Shown here: positions 1 to 23,869 of the stretch, piece by piece
Numbering within the stretch: position 1 is the first letter of the stretch
How the letters are laid out: each line of letters begins with the position of its first letter
Source: Talinum fruticosum
Lineage: Eukaryota; Streptophyta; Magnoliopsida; Caryophyllales; Talinaceae
Reading direction: 5' to 3'
Length of the DNA stretch: 64,000 bases
NCBI GenBank assembly: GCA_021018815.1
Contig: JAITYX010000009.1
Span: 7,938,501-8,002,500 of the forward strand
Notes under the pieces: model-generated
What the model was told of the DNA's origin: nothing
Databases searched by the model: none
What the model saw: the letters and a program-made list of their open reading frames with translations, nothing else
Translations under genes and position numbers: made by a program

Positions 1-2600
1 TATAATCGAGCGCGTGCACTTCAATTCAATATTTTATATTTACATTATTTTTATATATGTGTTATGCAGCTAAAGGCAACGAAGTGGCCCTAATAAAAAT
101 TCCATAATAAGATTTTAATTTGTGAATACCGTTATTAAAAACCAAATTAAAAGTAACAATAAAAGAGAACAAAATAAGTAAATAAATAAATATATCAAAA
201 TAATAAAATAACCGAATCGGATTTTTCTAAAGAACACTCCGGAGAAAGAATTCTCCGGAATGTTAAGGCAGACTTAAAAAAATATTCAAGCTCCTCCTCT
301 TGCTCCCGTGCTCCTTCGCTCTCGCCATTCCCCTGCCTCCTCTGCATTACCCCCGCCTCACCACTCCTCTTTGTTGCTTGCCTCCCGGTCCGGCCACCGG
401 ACGCCACCAACGCCGGCCGAAGCCGGCGCTAGGCGCCGCCGGCGGCGTCCTCTCACACTCTCGCGCGATGGCTCTCTCTCTCCTCGCGTGCTCGCTTCGC
501 GTCCCTCGCTTCCTCTTCCTCGCGGCATCTTCTCCGGCCAACACGGCGAGCGACGCCGGCGGGAAACCGGCGCCGGTCGTCCCCGTTCCCTTCGTCTCGC
601 TTCCGCCCTCTCTCGCGCTCTCACCGTCCCTCTCTGCCACCCACCAGGCGCTGCGGGGTTTCCTGCCGCGGCCACCTGACGGCCAAACACCAACAACAGC
701 GACCGCCGGAGGTCATCGCCGCCTCTGCCGAGTGGTCGCCGGCGCGAGTTGCCACACACCACCACCGCCCCTGCTCCTGCTCTTGGCTTCCATCCCCAGT
801 AAATTCAAAGGTAAAACTTTAGACCCTAAATTATCGATTTCATTATCTATTTGAGCAATTGTAGTCTGTAAATTGAAGTATGATTTATAAATATGTTTGT
901 GGAGTGAAGTTAAGGATTAATTTGGGAAAATTTGAATTGGTGTGGAGGATCTAGGGTTGGTGTTTTGGTGAATTAATTGTACGAATGTGATTCCTTTGGG
1001 GAAATTATGAACTAGTGAATGAGATTGAGGACGCATTGTTATCGAATTGAACAATTTGGTGGAATTGTTACATTTTGCAAATAGCTAGAATTGAACACAA
1101 AGGAAGAAAAAATAGGCGGGGAAGATGAAGTCGGATAATAGATTGTGTAAGAGGCATGGGGGACATCCGAATATTTGGTATGCTTAATTTGGATATGAAT
1201 ACGAGTTCTGTCGAGGAAATAACGCTTAGGCACTTAAAATGGCGTATATGCATGAGTTTTGGGCGATTCGGCAAAGTTGTGAAACCTTCCGGTGGAAGGG
1301 CATTTGACGGATTAATTAAGAACCTAACTATGGGAGTTGAATGCGGGGAAGGGAGAAGTGAGGAAGAAATTAAGAATAAGTGTTGTGTATATATGTATAC
1401 CATTTTCAATCCAAGTCAATTACCAAATCGAATCACACCAACATCATTGGGTATTTAGTTAGCCTAATCAACTTCTTTAATTAATATAAATTATATTCAG
1501 AAACGCATAGAAAGCCGAGTAATACAAACATTAGCTTAATTGACTTTCACATGAATATATGAAATGAAATAAATTGTTAAAGCTTATTCAAACTCAAGCA
1601 TTAAAATTCAAGAAAACATTATTAACTTTAGAAATCCATTTTAAACGGAACCGAGGCCACTTCCGTTGCCGAATAGCCGGTGACTCAAATTTTTGCAAAA
1701 GGGGAGAAACAAATATTCTCAATTCGAGTACGTTCATTACCTGTACCTTTCGAAAACTCACATGTTTCATCAAATCTTAACATTTCTCATATATGCAATT
1801 AATAATGAATCATTTACAAGGCAAGTTTTGCCACCTAATTAAGTGGTCCCCGCCCAATTATCAATTACCAAGGGCTTAGGCCCGCCAATTATACCGCGCG
1901 GCGTCAACTCGGGTTATCGATCGGCCCGGGGTGACACCTGTTCAACGATCGTATCAATTATCAAGGGGCTCCACTTCCGGATAATAACCTAGCAAGCAAT
2001 TTTACTTATATTCTCTCCCCGATTTCAAACAAAAATAAATTGAAATGCGCGCGCTCAATCAATATATTCTTCAAAGCTATTTTACTCGTACGAGAATGTG
2101 CGTATCGAGTTTCGACTCACTCTTCCAAATATTTTACTCGTTTTTGTTTTAGGAAGAAGCATTGGTGAACAATCAATCATTTCCTAAGTTTGATGAAGGC
2201 AAACCCTAGCCAGCCACGTGGCATTCGCAAATCCGAAGGTACATAGACGCTCACGGTGATTTTACGTTCAACCGGGGTTAGGTATGGCCTTGGGAATTAT
2301 TGTACGTCGTATATTAATTTGTGGACTAGACAAAAGTCTAGGTTGTATAAGTTTTGTGTTGCTAAACCAAGAAACGGTATTTTGGGATGACCTAACTACT
2401 TGGGTAATAAGTAGTTACCCCTAACAAGCATTTTTGGAAATATAACAGTGGAGGCACAAATTGTACTTCATTTAATCTCAATTATTTAGCCTTGTCCTAT
2501 TTTTAGGACGGCGGTAACGCCTGCAATCGTTACCTTCCGCTGCGACCTTACGTAATAGTCCCTAATGAGGGAATTATTAAGTAATGGTGATTAGGGCGTT
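1..2600 (+). mobile_element. 3' part of a probable Ty3/gypsy-type LTR (left end outside window)
   Basis: No gene is visible here. A GC-rich, CT-rich tract with CGCCGGCG-type clusters (about 300-780) is followed by AT-rich sequence. The segment closes with GGGCGTTACA at about 2591-2600, the kind of terminus expected of a plant Ty3/gypsy LTR. Immediately after it the reading frame of a FAR1-like transposase starts in mid-protein, so the repeat probably inserted into that transposase. The long ORFs over the GC-rich tract on both strands are low-complexity R/S/P/L-rich reading and are not credible genes. Because the left end is missing, I cannot tell a solo LTR from a full element or test the TSD. 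Confidence 0.45.
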
Positions 2601-4260
2601 ACAGGAGATGTCAAACATTTGGTAGATACATTCTCCGAAATAGTTCTTAAGGAGAAAGATTTTTTTATGCTATTGAGTTGACGATGATCATTTGGTTAAC
2701 TTTTTCTAGAAGGATTCTCAAATGAAAGATGAATATGTTCTTTTTGGTGATTTGTTAGTTTTTGACACTACATACAAACAAGTTTTATATGCGCCTTTTA
2801 TTTGTATGAATCACCATGCAAAAACACAATGGTTGGATGTGGATTTTTGTTGAATAAAAAACCGAAAGTTTTATCTCGGTTGTTCAAGACATTCCTTAAA
2901 TCTATGGACGACATTGCTCCAAAGACAATCACGACTAATCAAGCCGCTTCAATGGCCAATGCAATAACCAAAGTTTTTCCAACTTCTCATCATACACTTT
3001 GTTGTTGGATTATTCAAGAGAACTTGAGGTGCCATATTAATCACTTGAGGATGTTGGCGGGTTTTAGAAGAAAGTTTGATCATATTCCGTTCGGATGTGA
3101 CACAATTGAAGAGTTTGAGCTTTGTTGGAAAAGGTAAAAAACACTAAATACATCACTAATATGCACTTGCACCTTAAACAATTCTACACTAAAGCGCCCC
3201 ACCTGTTCTTTCTTTTGTAGATTAGTTATTGAGTTTAATTGTGTTGATCATCCTTGGATAGTAACGTTGTATAATATCAAGAAAAATGGCGTCCTGCATT
3301 TTTAAAGACTCATTTTGCAGGAGGAGTTTTGTCCTCTCAAGGTAGTTAAAGTACAAACGCTTCATTATCAAGACATTTGAACAAATTAACCGAGTTGTTT
3401 GATTTTTACAATATATTTCTCGGATGTTGTCGGTGATTGGAAGAAAAGGGAGACAGATAATAATGTCGAGCAACAAGGAAGAATATTGTGATTTGTACTT
3501 ACCTCACGTTAGCATTTTACAACAAGCTACTCGAACTTATAAAATAAACATGTATAACGTTTTTCAGGATAAGTATATCTTGGGAGGAGACTGCTAGCAA
3601 GTTCTTCACATAAGGAAAATATTTCAAGCACTATTTAGATGTATTATGTGATAAAGAATCGTGATGATAACCAATCGAGATTTTGTGTAACTTTTGATCT
3701 TAATGATCACACCATCTCTTGAGATTGCAACAAATTTACTGAATTTAGTATATTATGTTGCAATACTTTAAGGATATATAATGTGAAGTGTGTTAGGAAA
3801 ATTCATAACAAGTATATATTAAAGAGGTGGACAAGGGAAGCTCAACTTGCAATTGAATGCACTTTGATACTCGCCATTTAATCGTACCTTTATCAATTTG
3901 GATAAGTGATCTACTTAAACAGTTGGACCATCTGCCTTTAGCTACCAAGGGAAACGTTAATTCAAGACAGAATTTCGAAAAAGCATTCCAAAAGTTCAAA
4001 GAAGAATTCTCAATGGAGATTATTTTTTCGTGGATGTTCTTCGATAAAGAAGAGCAAAGAAGTACTAATAATGTGGTAGTTCGCAACACTATTAGTCAAA
4101 GGAAAAAAAGGGGAAAGGAATGTGAGATGAAAAAAGCACCATTGAGAAAATTGTCAACCGAGTTAGCTCAAAAAATCCAAGATCCCAAAGAACAATCATT
4201 CTACTTCTATGCCCAAATAGGTGTCCCTTTTCATTTAATCTATTTAAAAAGTTATGTTCA
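2601..4260 (+). pseudogene. FAR1/FRS-related MULE transposase, decayed
   Basis: Fragments in successive frames match the order of a FAR1/FHY3-type transposase of Mutator-like elements. First comes a catalytic-core stretch (about 2690-3135) with FDTTY, APF..MNHH, LFKTFLKSM, APKTITTNQ and VFPTSHHTLCCW. A possible GT-AG intron lies at 3136-3221. Next is a DHPWIVTLYNI-type helical segment (about 3245-3480), then a SWIM-zinc-finger-like C-x-F...C...YILKRW stretch (about 3685-3830), then a lysine-rich tail (3857-4260). Several stops and frameshifts (for example at 2855 and 3590-3770) disable it. In this family the protein is either a transposase or a domesticated transcription factor; the damage favours a dead transposon copy. 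The N-terminal FAR1 zinc finger is absent, apparently displaced by the repeat on the left. Confidence 0.72.
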
Positions 4261-4479
4261 TGCAACTACTCCTTCAATAATTTGTGTTCTCTCTTTTTTT
4301 TTTTTTTTGGCAACATAATGAAACATCCACGTCGGTTTCACATATTAATGCGATTGCAAATCTAAGTGAATGCATAGATTGTTGAGAATTTTGCTTGAAG
4401 AAGGACAAGTAAAGACATTAATCACAATTGAAAGGATCAATGTTATTGATTTAAACTTACCATGATTTTATGAAGTTAA

Positions 4480-6740
4480 TTATTAAATCAATATTGTTTA
4501 GTGTTTATATCGGTTCGCACTTGTTTATTTATTTTTCTCAAAATGTCATATCGTATACTCACACTCGGAGAGAAAATACTTAGTGTTCCTTTGAACCGAG
4601 TTTAGTATTTGTTTACATTATTGTTTCTCAATCTATGTTTAAGTATTTTCCAAGTGGTTTTGTTAGTGTTTCCTAGGTCTTTTTCTAGTGTTACGGTCAA
4701 GATCAATATTGACCATGGGGGTTTATTTTTAGTGTTTGGTGTCACTGCAAAGCGTGTGCACTATTTAGCACAGATATCAAACACTAATATGTTTAGTGTT
4801 TTTATAGTACCTTTTTAGTATTTTGTAGAATAAAATTTAGTGTTTCCTAGAAATCATTTTAGTATTTCCTAATAATAATTTCGAGTGTTTGTGATTCGGA
4901 TGAATTTTTTTGACATGATATATTTGAACATATAATAAAAATTAGCGACATTTAGTATTAACACTTTACGTTGACAAGATTAGCACGACGTGTTTATGCT
5001 ATTTACGAGCAGCGAGTAGTAAACTCTAAGGGCATGTTTGGTTGGATGTAATCAAAGTAGTAATACAATCAAATTGGTAATGGTGATTACATTGGCATGT
5101 TTGGTTACAACTTTGTAATGCAATCAAAATTACATTGTAATCACATTAGCTCCTATCTATGCAATTACAATTACTTGAACATTTACTAAACAATCATGAT
5201 TACATCCATCTTTGTGATCAAATTTTAACACACTTCCAATAATTCTCTCTCTCTCCCCCTCTCAATTCTATATCCATTTTCTCTCTCTTCCTTGGTAAGC
5301 AAAAAATTTATCCATTTGATAAGAAACTTAATTTTTTTCTTCTATTATCTTAATATATGATATGATCATTAAGTCATTAAGAGAAAATTTCAACTTTAAT
5401 ATTTTGGATTTAAAATTTAAGTATTCAATTAAAAAGATAAAAGAAGCTTAAATTAAAATTTTTAGATCAAATTTTTTTACTTGTTAACACTTATCTTTAA
5501 TTCAATAAATATTTATCATAAATAAAATAATTTTAGTTTGTATTTTTTATCCATGAAAAAATTCAAAACTTAATTATATGGTAGAAGAGATTAAAAAAAG
5601 CTCAAATATAAATTTAGAGTTTAAAATTTTGTTATGTGGATAACATTTATCTTCACCACGACAAACATTTATTACCACTAGAATAATCCAATTGATTTTT
5701 TTACCAAAAAAAAATTAAAATTAGAAAATATGATATAAAAGATTAAAAAATCTCAAATATGATTTTGAATTTAAAATATTTTCGTGTGGATAACATTTAT
5801 CTTTATTACTATATTTATTATTATTAGAATAATATAGTTTATATTTGCAATAAAATTTGATTATTTGATAGAAAATATTTTTAAAAGCTCAAATCTACAT
5901 ATGTAACTCAAATTTTTATTTAGATAGCATTTATCTCCATTACAATAATTTAATTACTAACTTTTGTCATTGAAATAATCTATTACCATTGTGATTACAT
6001 TACACTTTTTATATAATCAAACATGTTAATGTAATTGTTGTCCCATTACATTGCATATCTAATTAGATTACATATTTGATTACATTACACCTTTATTACA
6101 TTACATCCAACCAAACGCCACATAATCTGTTTAGTGTTTTACGAGTACCATTTTTGTGTTTTAGAGAACAAATTTTAGTGTTTTCTAGCAGTCATTTTAG
6201 TGTTTCCTAACAATCATTTTAGTGTTTTTAGTAATCATTTTAGTGTTTTAAAGAACATTAATCTATTTGTTGTTTTTATAGTACCTTTTTAGTGTTTTAG
6301 AAAATAAATTTTAGTGTTTTGTAGTAATCACTTTAATGTTTCCTAGCAATTATGTTAGTGTTTTCTAGTAATCATTTTAGTGTTTGTTTTTCGGATGACT
6401 GTTTTGACCTACTATATTAGAACATATAATAGTCGAGTTCATGTTATTTACAAGCAGCAGAGTAGTAAACGTTAATTTGTTTAGAGTTTTACGAGTACCA
6501 TTTTAGCTTTTTAGACAACAAATTTTAGTGTTTCTTAGTAGTCATTTTAGTATTTCCTAGCAATCATTTTAGTGTTTTTAGTAATCATTTTTAATGTTTA
6601 TTTTTCGGATGAATTTTTTGAACTATCGTATTTGAACATATAACAAAAATATGTGACATTAGTATTAACACTTTACTTTGACAAGATTAGCACGCCAGTC
6701 CATGTTATTTACAAGTAGCATAGTAGTAAACACTAAATAT
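4480..6740. repeat. AT-rich diverged tandem array built on TTTAGTGTTT motifs
   Basis: The stretch repeats phrases such as TTTAGTGTTTCCTAGCAATC and TTTTACGAGTACCATTTT. At least three larger diverged units (ending near 5025, 6475 and 6735) share an order of motifs: CGGATGA, TTTGAACATATAA, an ACACTTTA..GACAAGATTAGCACG block and AGTAGTAAAC. The array is interrupted by the MITE at 5030-6122. It sits just downstream of the FAR1/MULE fragment and could be the non-coding part of that element, but no terminal inverted repeat was found to prove it. No credible gene lies here. Confidence 0.6.
5030..6122. mobile_element. Tourist/PIF-Harbinger-like non-autonomous element, 1.09 kb
   Basis: The ends are inverted: TTTGGTTGGATGTAAT near the left end pairs with ATTACATCCAACCAAA at the right (16 exact bp, outer bases diverged). 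TAA flanks both sides (5027-5029 and 6123-6125), the 3-bp TSD typical of PIF/Harbinger elements. The host array carries an empty-site paralogue near 6466-6490 (AGTAGTAAACGTTAATTTGT), which reads straight through the insertion point with one TAA. The interior is AT-rich, non-coding and contains sub-repeats. A hAT origin is less likely because no 8-bp TSD is seen. Confidence 0.72.
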
Positions 6741-7290
6741 TGTTCGAATAATATTAAATGATGTCTACACATCCAATAATTTATTACATTCACTCTACCA
6801 AATATTACAATATGTCAATCAATCTATTTTTCTCGGTTCGAGCATGGGCGGCATTTGCAAGTTGTTTTTCACCGGAGTTCTTTTGCCTCATTGAGAATGC
6901 TTGGTGTAGTTTGTTATCCACGGACATTAGGATGTCATGGGAATATTTAACCCATAGAGTCGAGTTTGATTGCTACAAAAATTAATAAAACAAAATCAAT
7001 CGAATGATATAACTTAATAATTAAAGTTAATTTACAATGAGAAATACTTAAATCTTTGCCTCCGAATCTAGAATTCCAATTGTTGTCATCTCAAAAATAA
7101 GTTTTTATGTGCCTTTTACAAAAATTCTGTAATCTATAACATTTGACATTGTTCTCTAGCTCATTGTCAATCTTTGTGGTTAAAGGTCTTGAAGATTGTG
7201 CTCTTTTGGGTGTTTTTTTCTTCCCAAAATTTGTAGACAACAAAATGTTAGACATGATATCAATTATAGGCATAATTCGGTTTCAACAAT
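6741..7290. other. No recognisable gene
   Basis: AT-rich sequence. Two short ORFs (6758-6985 on +, 7091-7273 on -) have no motif I recognise. The region is probably transposon-derived tail, given the FAR1/MULE fragment and array to the left. Confidence 0.4.
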
Positions 7291-7299
7291 AGCATCGAG

Positions 7300-8280
7300 T
7301 TAAACCATTAATATAAAAATAATACTAGGATCAACCATTTACCGGTCGGACCGGCCGGTTCAACCTGGTCGGATCGAGAACCGGTCATTTTAGCGAGTGC
7401 TTCAATGTGTAGACTCGTTTAGACAATTCAACCGGAAAATCGGTTTAAACCGGTAAACTCGCTTGACTCGGATGAACCGCCCACCTCGCGATTCGATCGA
7501 GATTTAAAAACCCCAACTCTAATCCTCATCTTTTTGCTTTCGGTCTTCCTCTGTCTCTCTCGTGGTGCTACTCCTATCTCCTCTTCTTGCCTTGCTCGAC
7601 ACCGGCCTTACCTCTATGGTGATGGTTGCTGGTGTCTCCGCTTTCTCCGCTCCGGCTCTAGGCCTTTGTTGGTGGAGCTTCTCACGAGAGAAGGGGATAG
7701 AGATGGCGCTTAGCAAGAGAAATAATAGAGAAGGAGCGAGAGGATAGAGAAGAAGGGGCAAAGAAAAGAGGAGCGAGAGAAGGAGTAAAGAAGGAACACC
7801 GAGGAATAGAGGAGCACCGAGAAGGAGTAGAAGTGTAGAGAAGAAGGGGCAGGCAGAGGAGAGAGAAAGGGGACAAAGGCTACGGTCGCGTACGACTTAA
7901 ATGAATAAGTAAGGGCGTTTAACTTTAGGTTTTTACTTTAGTTTAGTTTTTTAAGACTTTTTAATAAATGTAAATATAAATGGAGTTTTTCTTATGGACC
8001 ATGTGACATGATCTGTTAGTTTTTATGTTTTTTAATGGAATATGTCATTCTTTTTATTAATTAAATATAAAAAAGACAATAACAATGAAAAATAGGTAAA
8101 AATATATAAATTTTTTTATAATCAAGCGAATCATGACATTTTAACTCTATTTAACGAGTAAATGGGTTAATCATCTAACCGGATCTAAATCATCTGCCCG
8201 TTGACCCATTTTTTCAACCGGGTCGGTTAATATAGCCCTTGAGTCATTCGGTCTGCTTCAACCCTGCCCCTAAAATTCAC
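7300..8280. repeat. CCGGTT-rich repeat directly upstream of SnRK1
   Basis: The left part (7335-7470) and right part (8165-8260) are dense in CCGGTT/AACCGG words (ACCGGTCGGACCGGCCGGTT, AAACCGGTAA, CAACCGGGTCGG). They bracket a CT/GA-rich core (7510-7870) and an AT-rich stretch. A similar layout recurs at 22640-23420, so this looks like a dispersed non-autonomous element. Its termini and TSD are not resolved. It occupies the place where the SnRK1 promoter is expected. Confidence 0.45.
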
Positions 8281-8289
8281 GCTCTATCG

Positions 8290-8460
8290 AAAAAAAACAA
8301 AAAACTCACGCTCTCTCTCTCTCTCTCTGGACACGATCTACCAACGCGCTAATAGTTCCCTGCCGGCGACTCCCACTCTCACATCGTCGACGCCGCCACT
8401 ACCACAATCGTCGGCGTTCGTCTCTTTGGCCTTTATCTTTCAAAACAATCATTAATCTCT
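8290..8460 (+). other. KIN10: Probable 5' UTR exon of the SnRK1 alpha gene
   Basis: A (CT)n tract at about 8310-8330, a common plant core-promoter/leader signature, is followed by leader-like sequence without an ATG that opens a long frame. It ends in a strong donor, CTCT|GTAAGC, at 8460/8461. The matching acceptor GTTACAG|GAAAATGG is at 10767/10768, giving a 2307-nt leader intron. SnRK1 alpha genes commonly carry a leader intron. The transcription start is not visible; 8290 is an estimate. Confidence 0.55.
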
Positions 8461-10771
8461 GTAAGCTTCTCTTTGCTGCCTCGTTGCTTTTGATTTTCAT
8501 CCTCGCCCCCATTTCCGGAAGCTCCAATGCTATATGATATCTGAACATGCATTTTAGGGGAAGAGACTGTATCTTAGGTTTTGAATCTGGGAGGTACTTC
8601 TTTCTTTTGACCTTTTGAGCTGTGAATTTTCTTGATTTGGTTGAAAATTATGGTTTGCGAAGATTTTTTGGTGTAATTAAATTTGTTGATGTTTTGATCC
8701 ACCGTTAGGGTTCACCTATCGATGCTAAATTCTGGATGGATTCATTTGGGGAATTAAGGACATAGGCTAGCACTTTTATTAGTTTTAGTTGTTAGAGATG
8801 GAGCTTTGTAAAAATAGATGCCTACTCATCTGTTAACCACCAGATTTACTATTGGGTGATGGTGGATCAGATATGGATTGGGTATGGTCTGATCTGCTTC
8901 CTGGCCTGTGGTGCTTATTAATACATAAAATTTGCTATGTGTGTGAATTTGGTGAATGTCTTAGCTGAAATATTACGGATAAAGTTCTATTTAAACTTAT
9001 GGTTGTTATTCATTTTTTGTTATTCTTGACTTTGGTAAGTCTAGGATGAATTATAAATTAGGCTTAATTCGATTAATTGGGTTCTTGTATCTATAAAGTG
9101 AGACTCGCTGACTCGTGTTTATTTAACTTTATAAAAAAGCCTGTTGCACAATGATGGTGCAATTGTTATCTACGATCAGTATAGTTTGATCAATTTTGTA
9201 TGACAAGTTACTTCAGGTTGTAGCTTGCAGTTGCTTTTTCTATGAGTGAATCTGGAAATTATAAGTAATTTACAGGCAGCTGGTCTACTGTTGTCCTTTT
9301 GAGCCATCGCAGTCCTGCAATTAAATTTTGGTTTGTTTATAGTACCAAACTTCGATGATATTGGCTAAGATAATTGCTGGTCTAAAATAATTAGTCACCA
9401 TTATCTAATAGTTCCTTTTCATTGTGGCATTGTTTCAAATCATCGTCTCTTAAAACTTTCAGATCTTCTAAAAAGTCTTCAAGAACTACTTTTGAGAACT
9501 TTGCTGAAAAATCTTAGGTTCCATTAAGAATTCTACAAATTTTATACCTCCATTGAAAGTTTTGGACTGTATCTTTCACATGCACTTAAACTACAATTGG
9601 AGCAGTTAAAGGACAAGTGGCTCAACTATTTTTTCTGTTGGGAGGAGGAGGTTTTTTGTTTGTCTTTCTTAGATGTGATTGATTTTGTGGATAGCCTACT
9701 TTTAGGTTGTAATTAGCTTTTGTGGGATGCTTATTTAGCATCCTTTCTTGTAAATTCCTTTTAGTAATACAAATTATCCTTTTCCTTATCATAAAAAAAA
9801 ATATAGTTTATGCACTTAAACTTGAAAAGTTTTTGGCTGTACAGCCTGTACTGCTTTTAGAGCTCTACACAAAATTTCTGGGCTCCAGGAGCTTCCATGG
9901 AAATGAACACAGTATTTCCTCTTTTTGTATCTCTTACTGTGAAATATCTTGATTTCCATAATAAGAATATTTTAAATTTAAACACCTTTAAACAAAATAT
10001 TGTACTTTTGGTTGATTTTGTTTCCGTCCTGGAGAAATGATAGACAATTAAGTACAAAACTAGTGTGATTGTAGCTTGACCATTCAGAGGATAGAAGTAG
10101 GTAAAAATGGCAGGAAAGTGGCTACCAAACTAAGTGATGAATACAAGGAGGAAAGTTCATAAATCTAATTTAGGAACCTAACATTGTGTTATGTTTGGAG
10201 ACTCTACTCGATCTTTGTATCGTCAAATCCAAGTCTAAATTCATACCCCAAAATCACGTCTAGTTAAGTTTTTTATTTTATTTTTTTGGGTGGTGGGCTA
10301 TCTTGCCCTTGAATTATAGGTAGGGTGTTTTTGTTGGTTTAAGAACATTTTGACTTGATACTCGCGCCATAAAAGAGAAGTAGAGGAATGTCTCAGGCTT
10401 TTTGTTATAATTTGCTATAAGGAAGTTGCAAATATTTTCACAATGAGTTTTTCACCTATTTGAGAAGTGAGCATGATCAATGTATATTCTTTCTCGAATT
10501 ATATTAGTGGTTGGATTTGATGATTATGCACAATTGGGCTCCTCTTGGAAGTAGGTACTTAGGCCTACATTTTCTTATTGAATTTGATGCGGATCAGAAT
10601 AGCACAAATATCTTTCAACTGAAATTGCTTGACCAGAAGTTTGAATAGGGAGTCATAAATCCGTACAAATACTCAACCTCCTAAATTCCTTGAAACGCTC
10701 GTAATCGTCCATCTTACATAGTCTAACTTTCGTTGCCTGTTTTTTGTCCGTTCCCTTTCTGTTACAGGAAA

Positions 10772-21857
<11,086 letters not shown>

Positions 21858-22205
21858 ATGGACAACTGGCTGCTCTTTATCAATTTGTGACTGCCAACTT
21901 GTACATATGATGTGTATCCTGATTCTGTATGTTTATTTTGCTCTGATTGTAGAATGATTCACAACTGACCTTCAAATTCTGGCCTCTATCGGTTCCCATG
22001 GTGTGGCTGACTTGACTATTTATTGGAAAGCAGCTAGCTCTTGTCTTGGTTGTAGAAGGGGGCGAGTGGTTAGTCTTAACATTGAAGCATGCTTGGTTTA
22101 GGGTTAAAATAGGGGGTCAAGTGTGAAAGGGATAACCTTTTTAAGACGATGAAAAATGATCTTTATTAGTGTAATTCAATTCTTATGATGCTTGGTGAAA
22201 ATAAA
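21858..22205 (+). other. KIN10: Probable SnRK1 3' UTR with an AATAAA signal
   Basis: Follows the TAG stop at 21855-21857. An AATAAA hexamer at 22200-22205 is a candidate poly(A) signal. The real cleavage site cannot be placed from sequence alone. Confidence 0.4.
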
Positions 22206-22393
22206 AGGTGAAATAGCAATATAGGCATGGGGCTAGTATATGATGTCTTTTCACGTAGCATGAGAAGGGATTGTAGTATAGCTATTGTGGGTGGGCTTCA
22301 TACCAGCTTGCTAGGATAGCTGCCATGGCAGTTAGTCTTGCTGCAGTTAGTCTCGCTGCCTCTATTGCTAATGGTAGTATCTGCTTGTCATGT

Positions 22394-22579
22394 TGTCTCT
22401 AATGAGCTTGCTTTTGAGCATAATTATGTCTTTTGCTCCTAAAATCCCAAAAACCTACTATGCATATTCCATGATTTCTTCATTTGTGTCTCTAATGAGC
22501 TTGCTTTTGAACATAATTATGTCTTTTGCTCCTAAAATCCCAAAAACCTACTATGCATATTCCATGATTTCATTTATGA
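22394..22579. repeat. 93-bp tandem duplication downstream of SnRK1
   Basis: Two adjacent copies of 93 bp (22394-22486, 22487-22579) start TGTCTCTAATGAGCTTGC and are nearly identical. The period is a multiple of three, so an ORF runs through both copies, but nothing else suggests coding. Confidence 0.88.
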
Positions 22580-22639
22580 TAAATCTTAATACCTCTGAAA
22601 TTTTGTTTGGGATTGTTTCGAGCTATGTTAAGAGAACCG

Positions 22640-23860
22640 ACTTGATGAGCAAAGTGAAGTGGGTCGATGGTTCAACCAATCGGATCGTTTAACTCGGGTT
22701 TAATCGGTTGATCCGGTTAATGGTTGAATCGGGTTAAACCGGTCAAATTCGGTATATATATATATATATATATATATTTGAGTAAAAAACAAAGAAAAAT
22801 CATTGTGATAAAAATAAATATGTCTTATCTTAAAAGTCCATAAAAATTTCAACTTAAACCCTAAAAACCCTATGTAGTCTTTTTCCTTCTTCCCTCCCCT
22901 CTCTCATTTTCTCTCTCCTCACTTGCTTTACTCTTCTCTACGTCGTCCCTTTCTCTCTGCTTTGATCCTTCTCTGTGCACCTCTAGGCTTCAACTTTCTC
23001 TCTCCCCTTATCTCCCCTCATTGTTCCTTTGCTCTTTCAACGCAACTTGAGGCTTCACTCTCTCCCCTTATCTCCCTCCTTGTTCCTTTCCTCCTTCAAC
23101 ATCCCCTGCTTCTCTTTGCTCTCTGAAGTCCCTGTCTGCAAATTCCTAGATGCTTTCTTCTTCTTTTCTATTTTTATTTTTATGATTCTATAATGTTTTG
23201 TTCATCCAAGCTTCAAAATATGAATTGGAAAAATCCCGATTTAACAGCGGGTCGGTCGGGTTGCCCGAGTTTTCCATGTAGACTGGGTTGGATTGGGTTT
23301 TCCCGGTTCATTGTTTCGAATGAATTTTAAGAATAACCAGCCTGTTGAACTGGTTGGTTTCTGGTCCAACCAGTTAAACCGACTGGTTCGGTCCGATTTT
23401 CTTAATAGGTTACGAGTAGAACAAAACATAATCTTTAAATTATTGTCTGATTAGATAATTGAAACCTTTTCTTTTAAACTTTCTTGCGGCTTTTTGATTG
23501 ACAGCACTGTAGACACTCTATTGGGTCTATGAAGTGTTGACTCAATGCATTACTGCTAGATAAATGGATTAGCAACTTAATTCTACATAAAAATTCTCTT
23601 TGACGCATTGATGGTGAAGTAACTTTAGGAATGGCAATGGGTCATGTGCATGTAGATTTATACCTTTTTCTTTGGATTTGGACCAATGTTAGGAGAATTG
23701 ACTTGGTCTTTAACTAGTCAAAGGAGTTGGTCAATAGATGAACTTGTCAAATTGGTTGGTCCAAGGTTGGATTGGTTGACCTGGTTTCTTGTTGAACTAG
23801 ATCAGATCGGCATGAATCGGTAAATATTAGTTCAATTTTTGTTGTATTTCCTAGCATCAT
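22640..23860. repeat. CCGGTT-rich dispersed repeat(s)
   Basis: Dense CGGTT/AACCGG words occur at 22645-22745, followed by a (TA)n run at about 22753-22780, a CT-rich core (22880-23130), and inverted-looking words such as AACTGGTTGG and CCAACCAGTTAAACC at 23330-23400. A similar motif set recurs at 23690-23830 (GTTAGGAGAATTGACTTGG echoes GTTAAGAGAACCGACTTG at 22627). The general layout is shared with 7300-8280. Boundaries are uncertain and there is no gene. Confidence 0.45.
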
Positions 23861-23869
23861 ATATATTTT

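Noticed and set aside
300..854. Long overlapping ORFs on both strands in the GC-rich tract
   Set aside because: Low-complexity R/S/P/L-rich translations open in several frames at once; a product of base composition inside a repeat.
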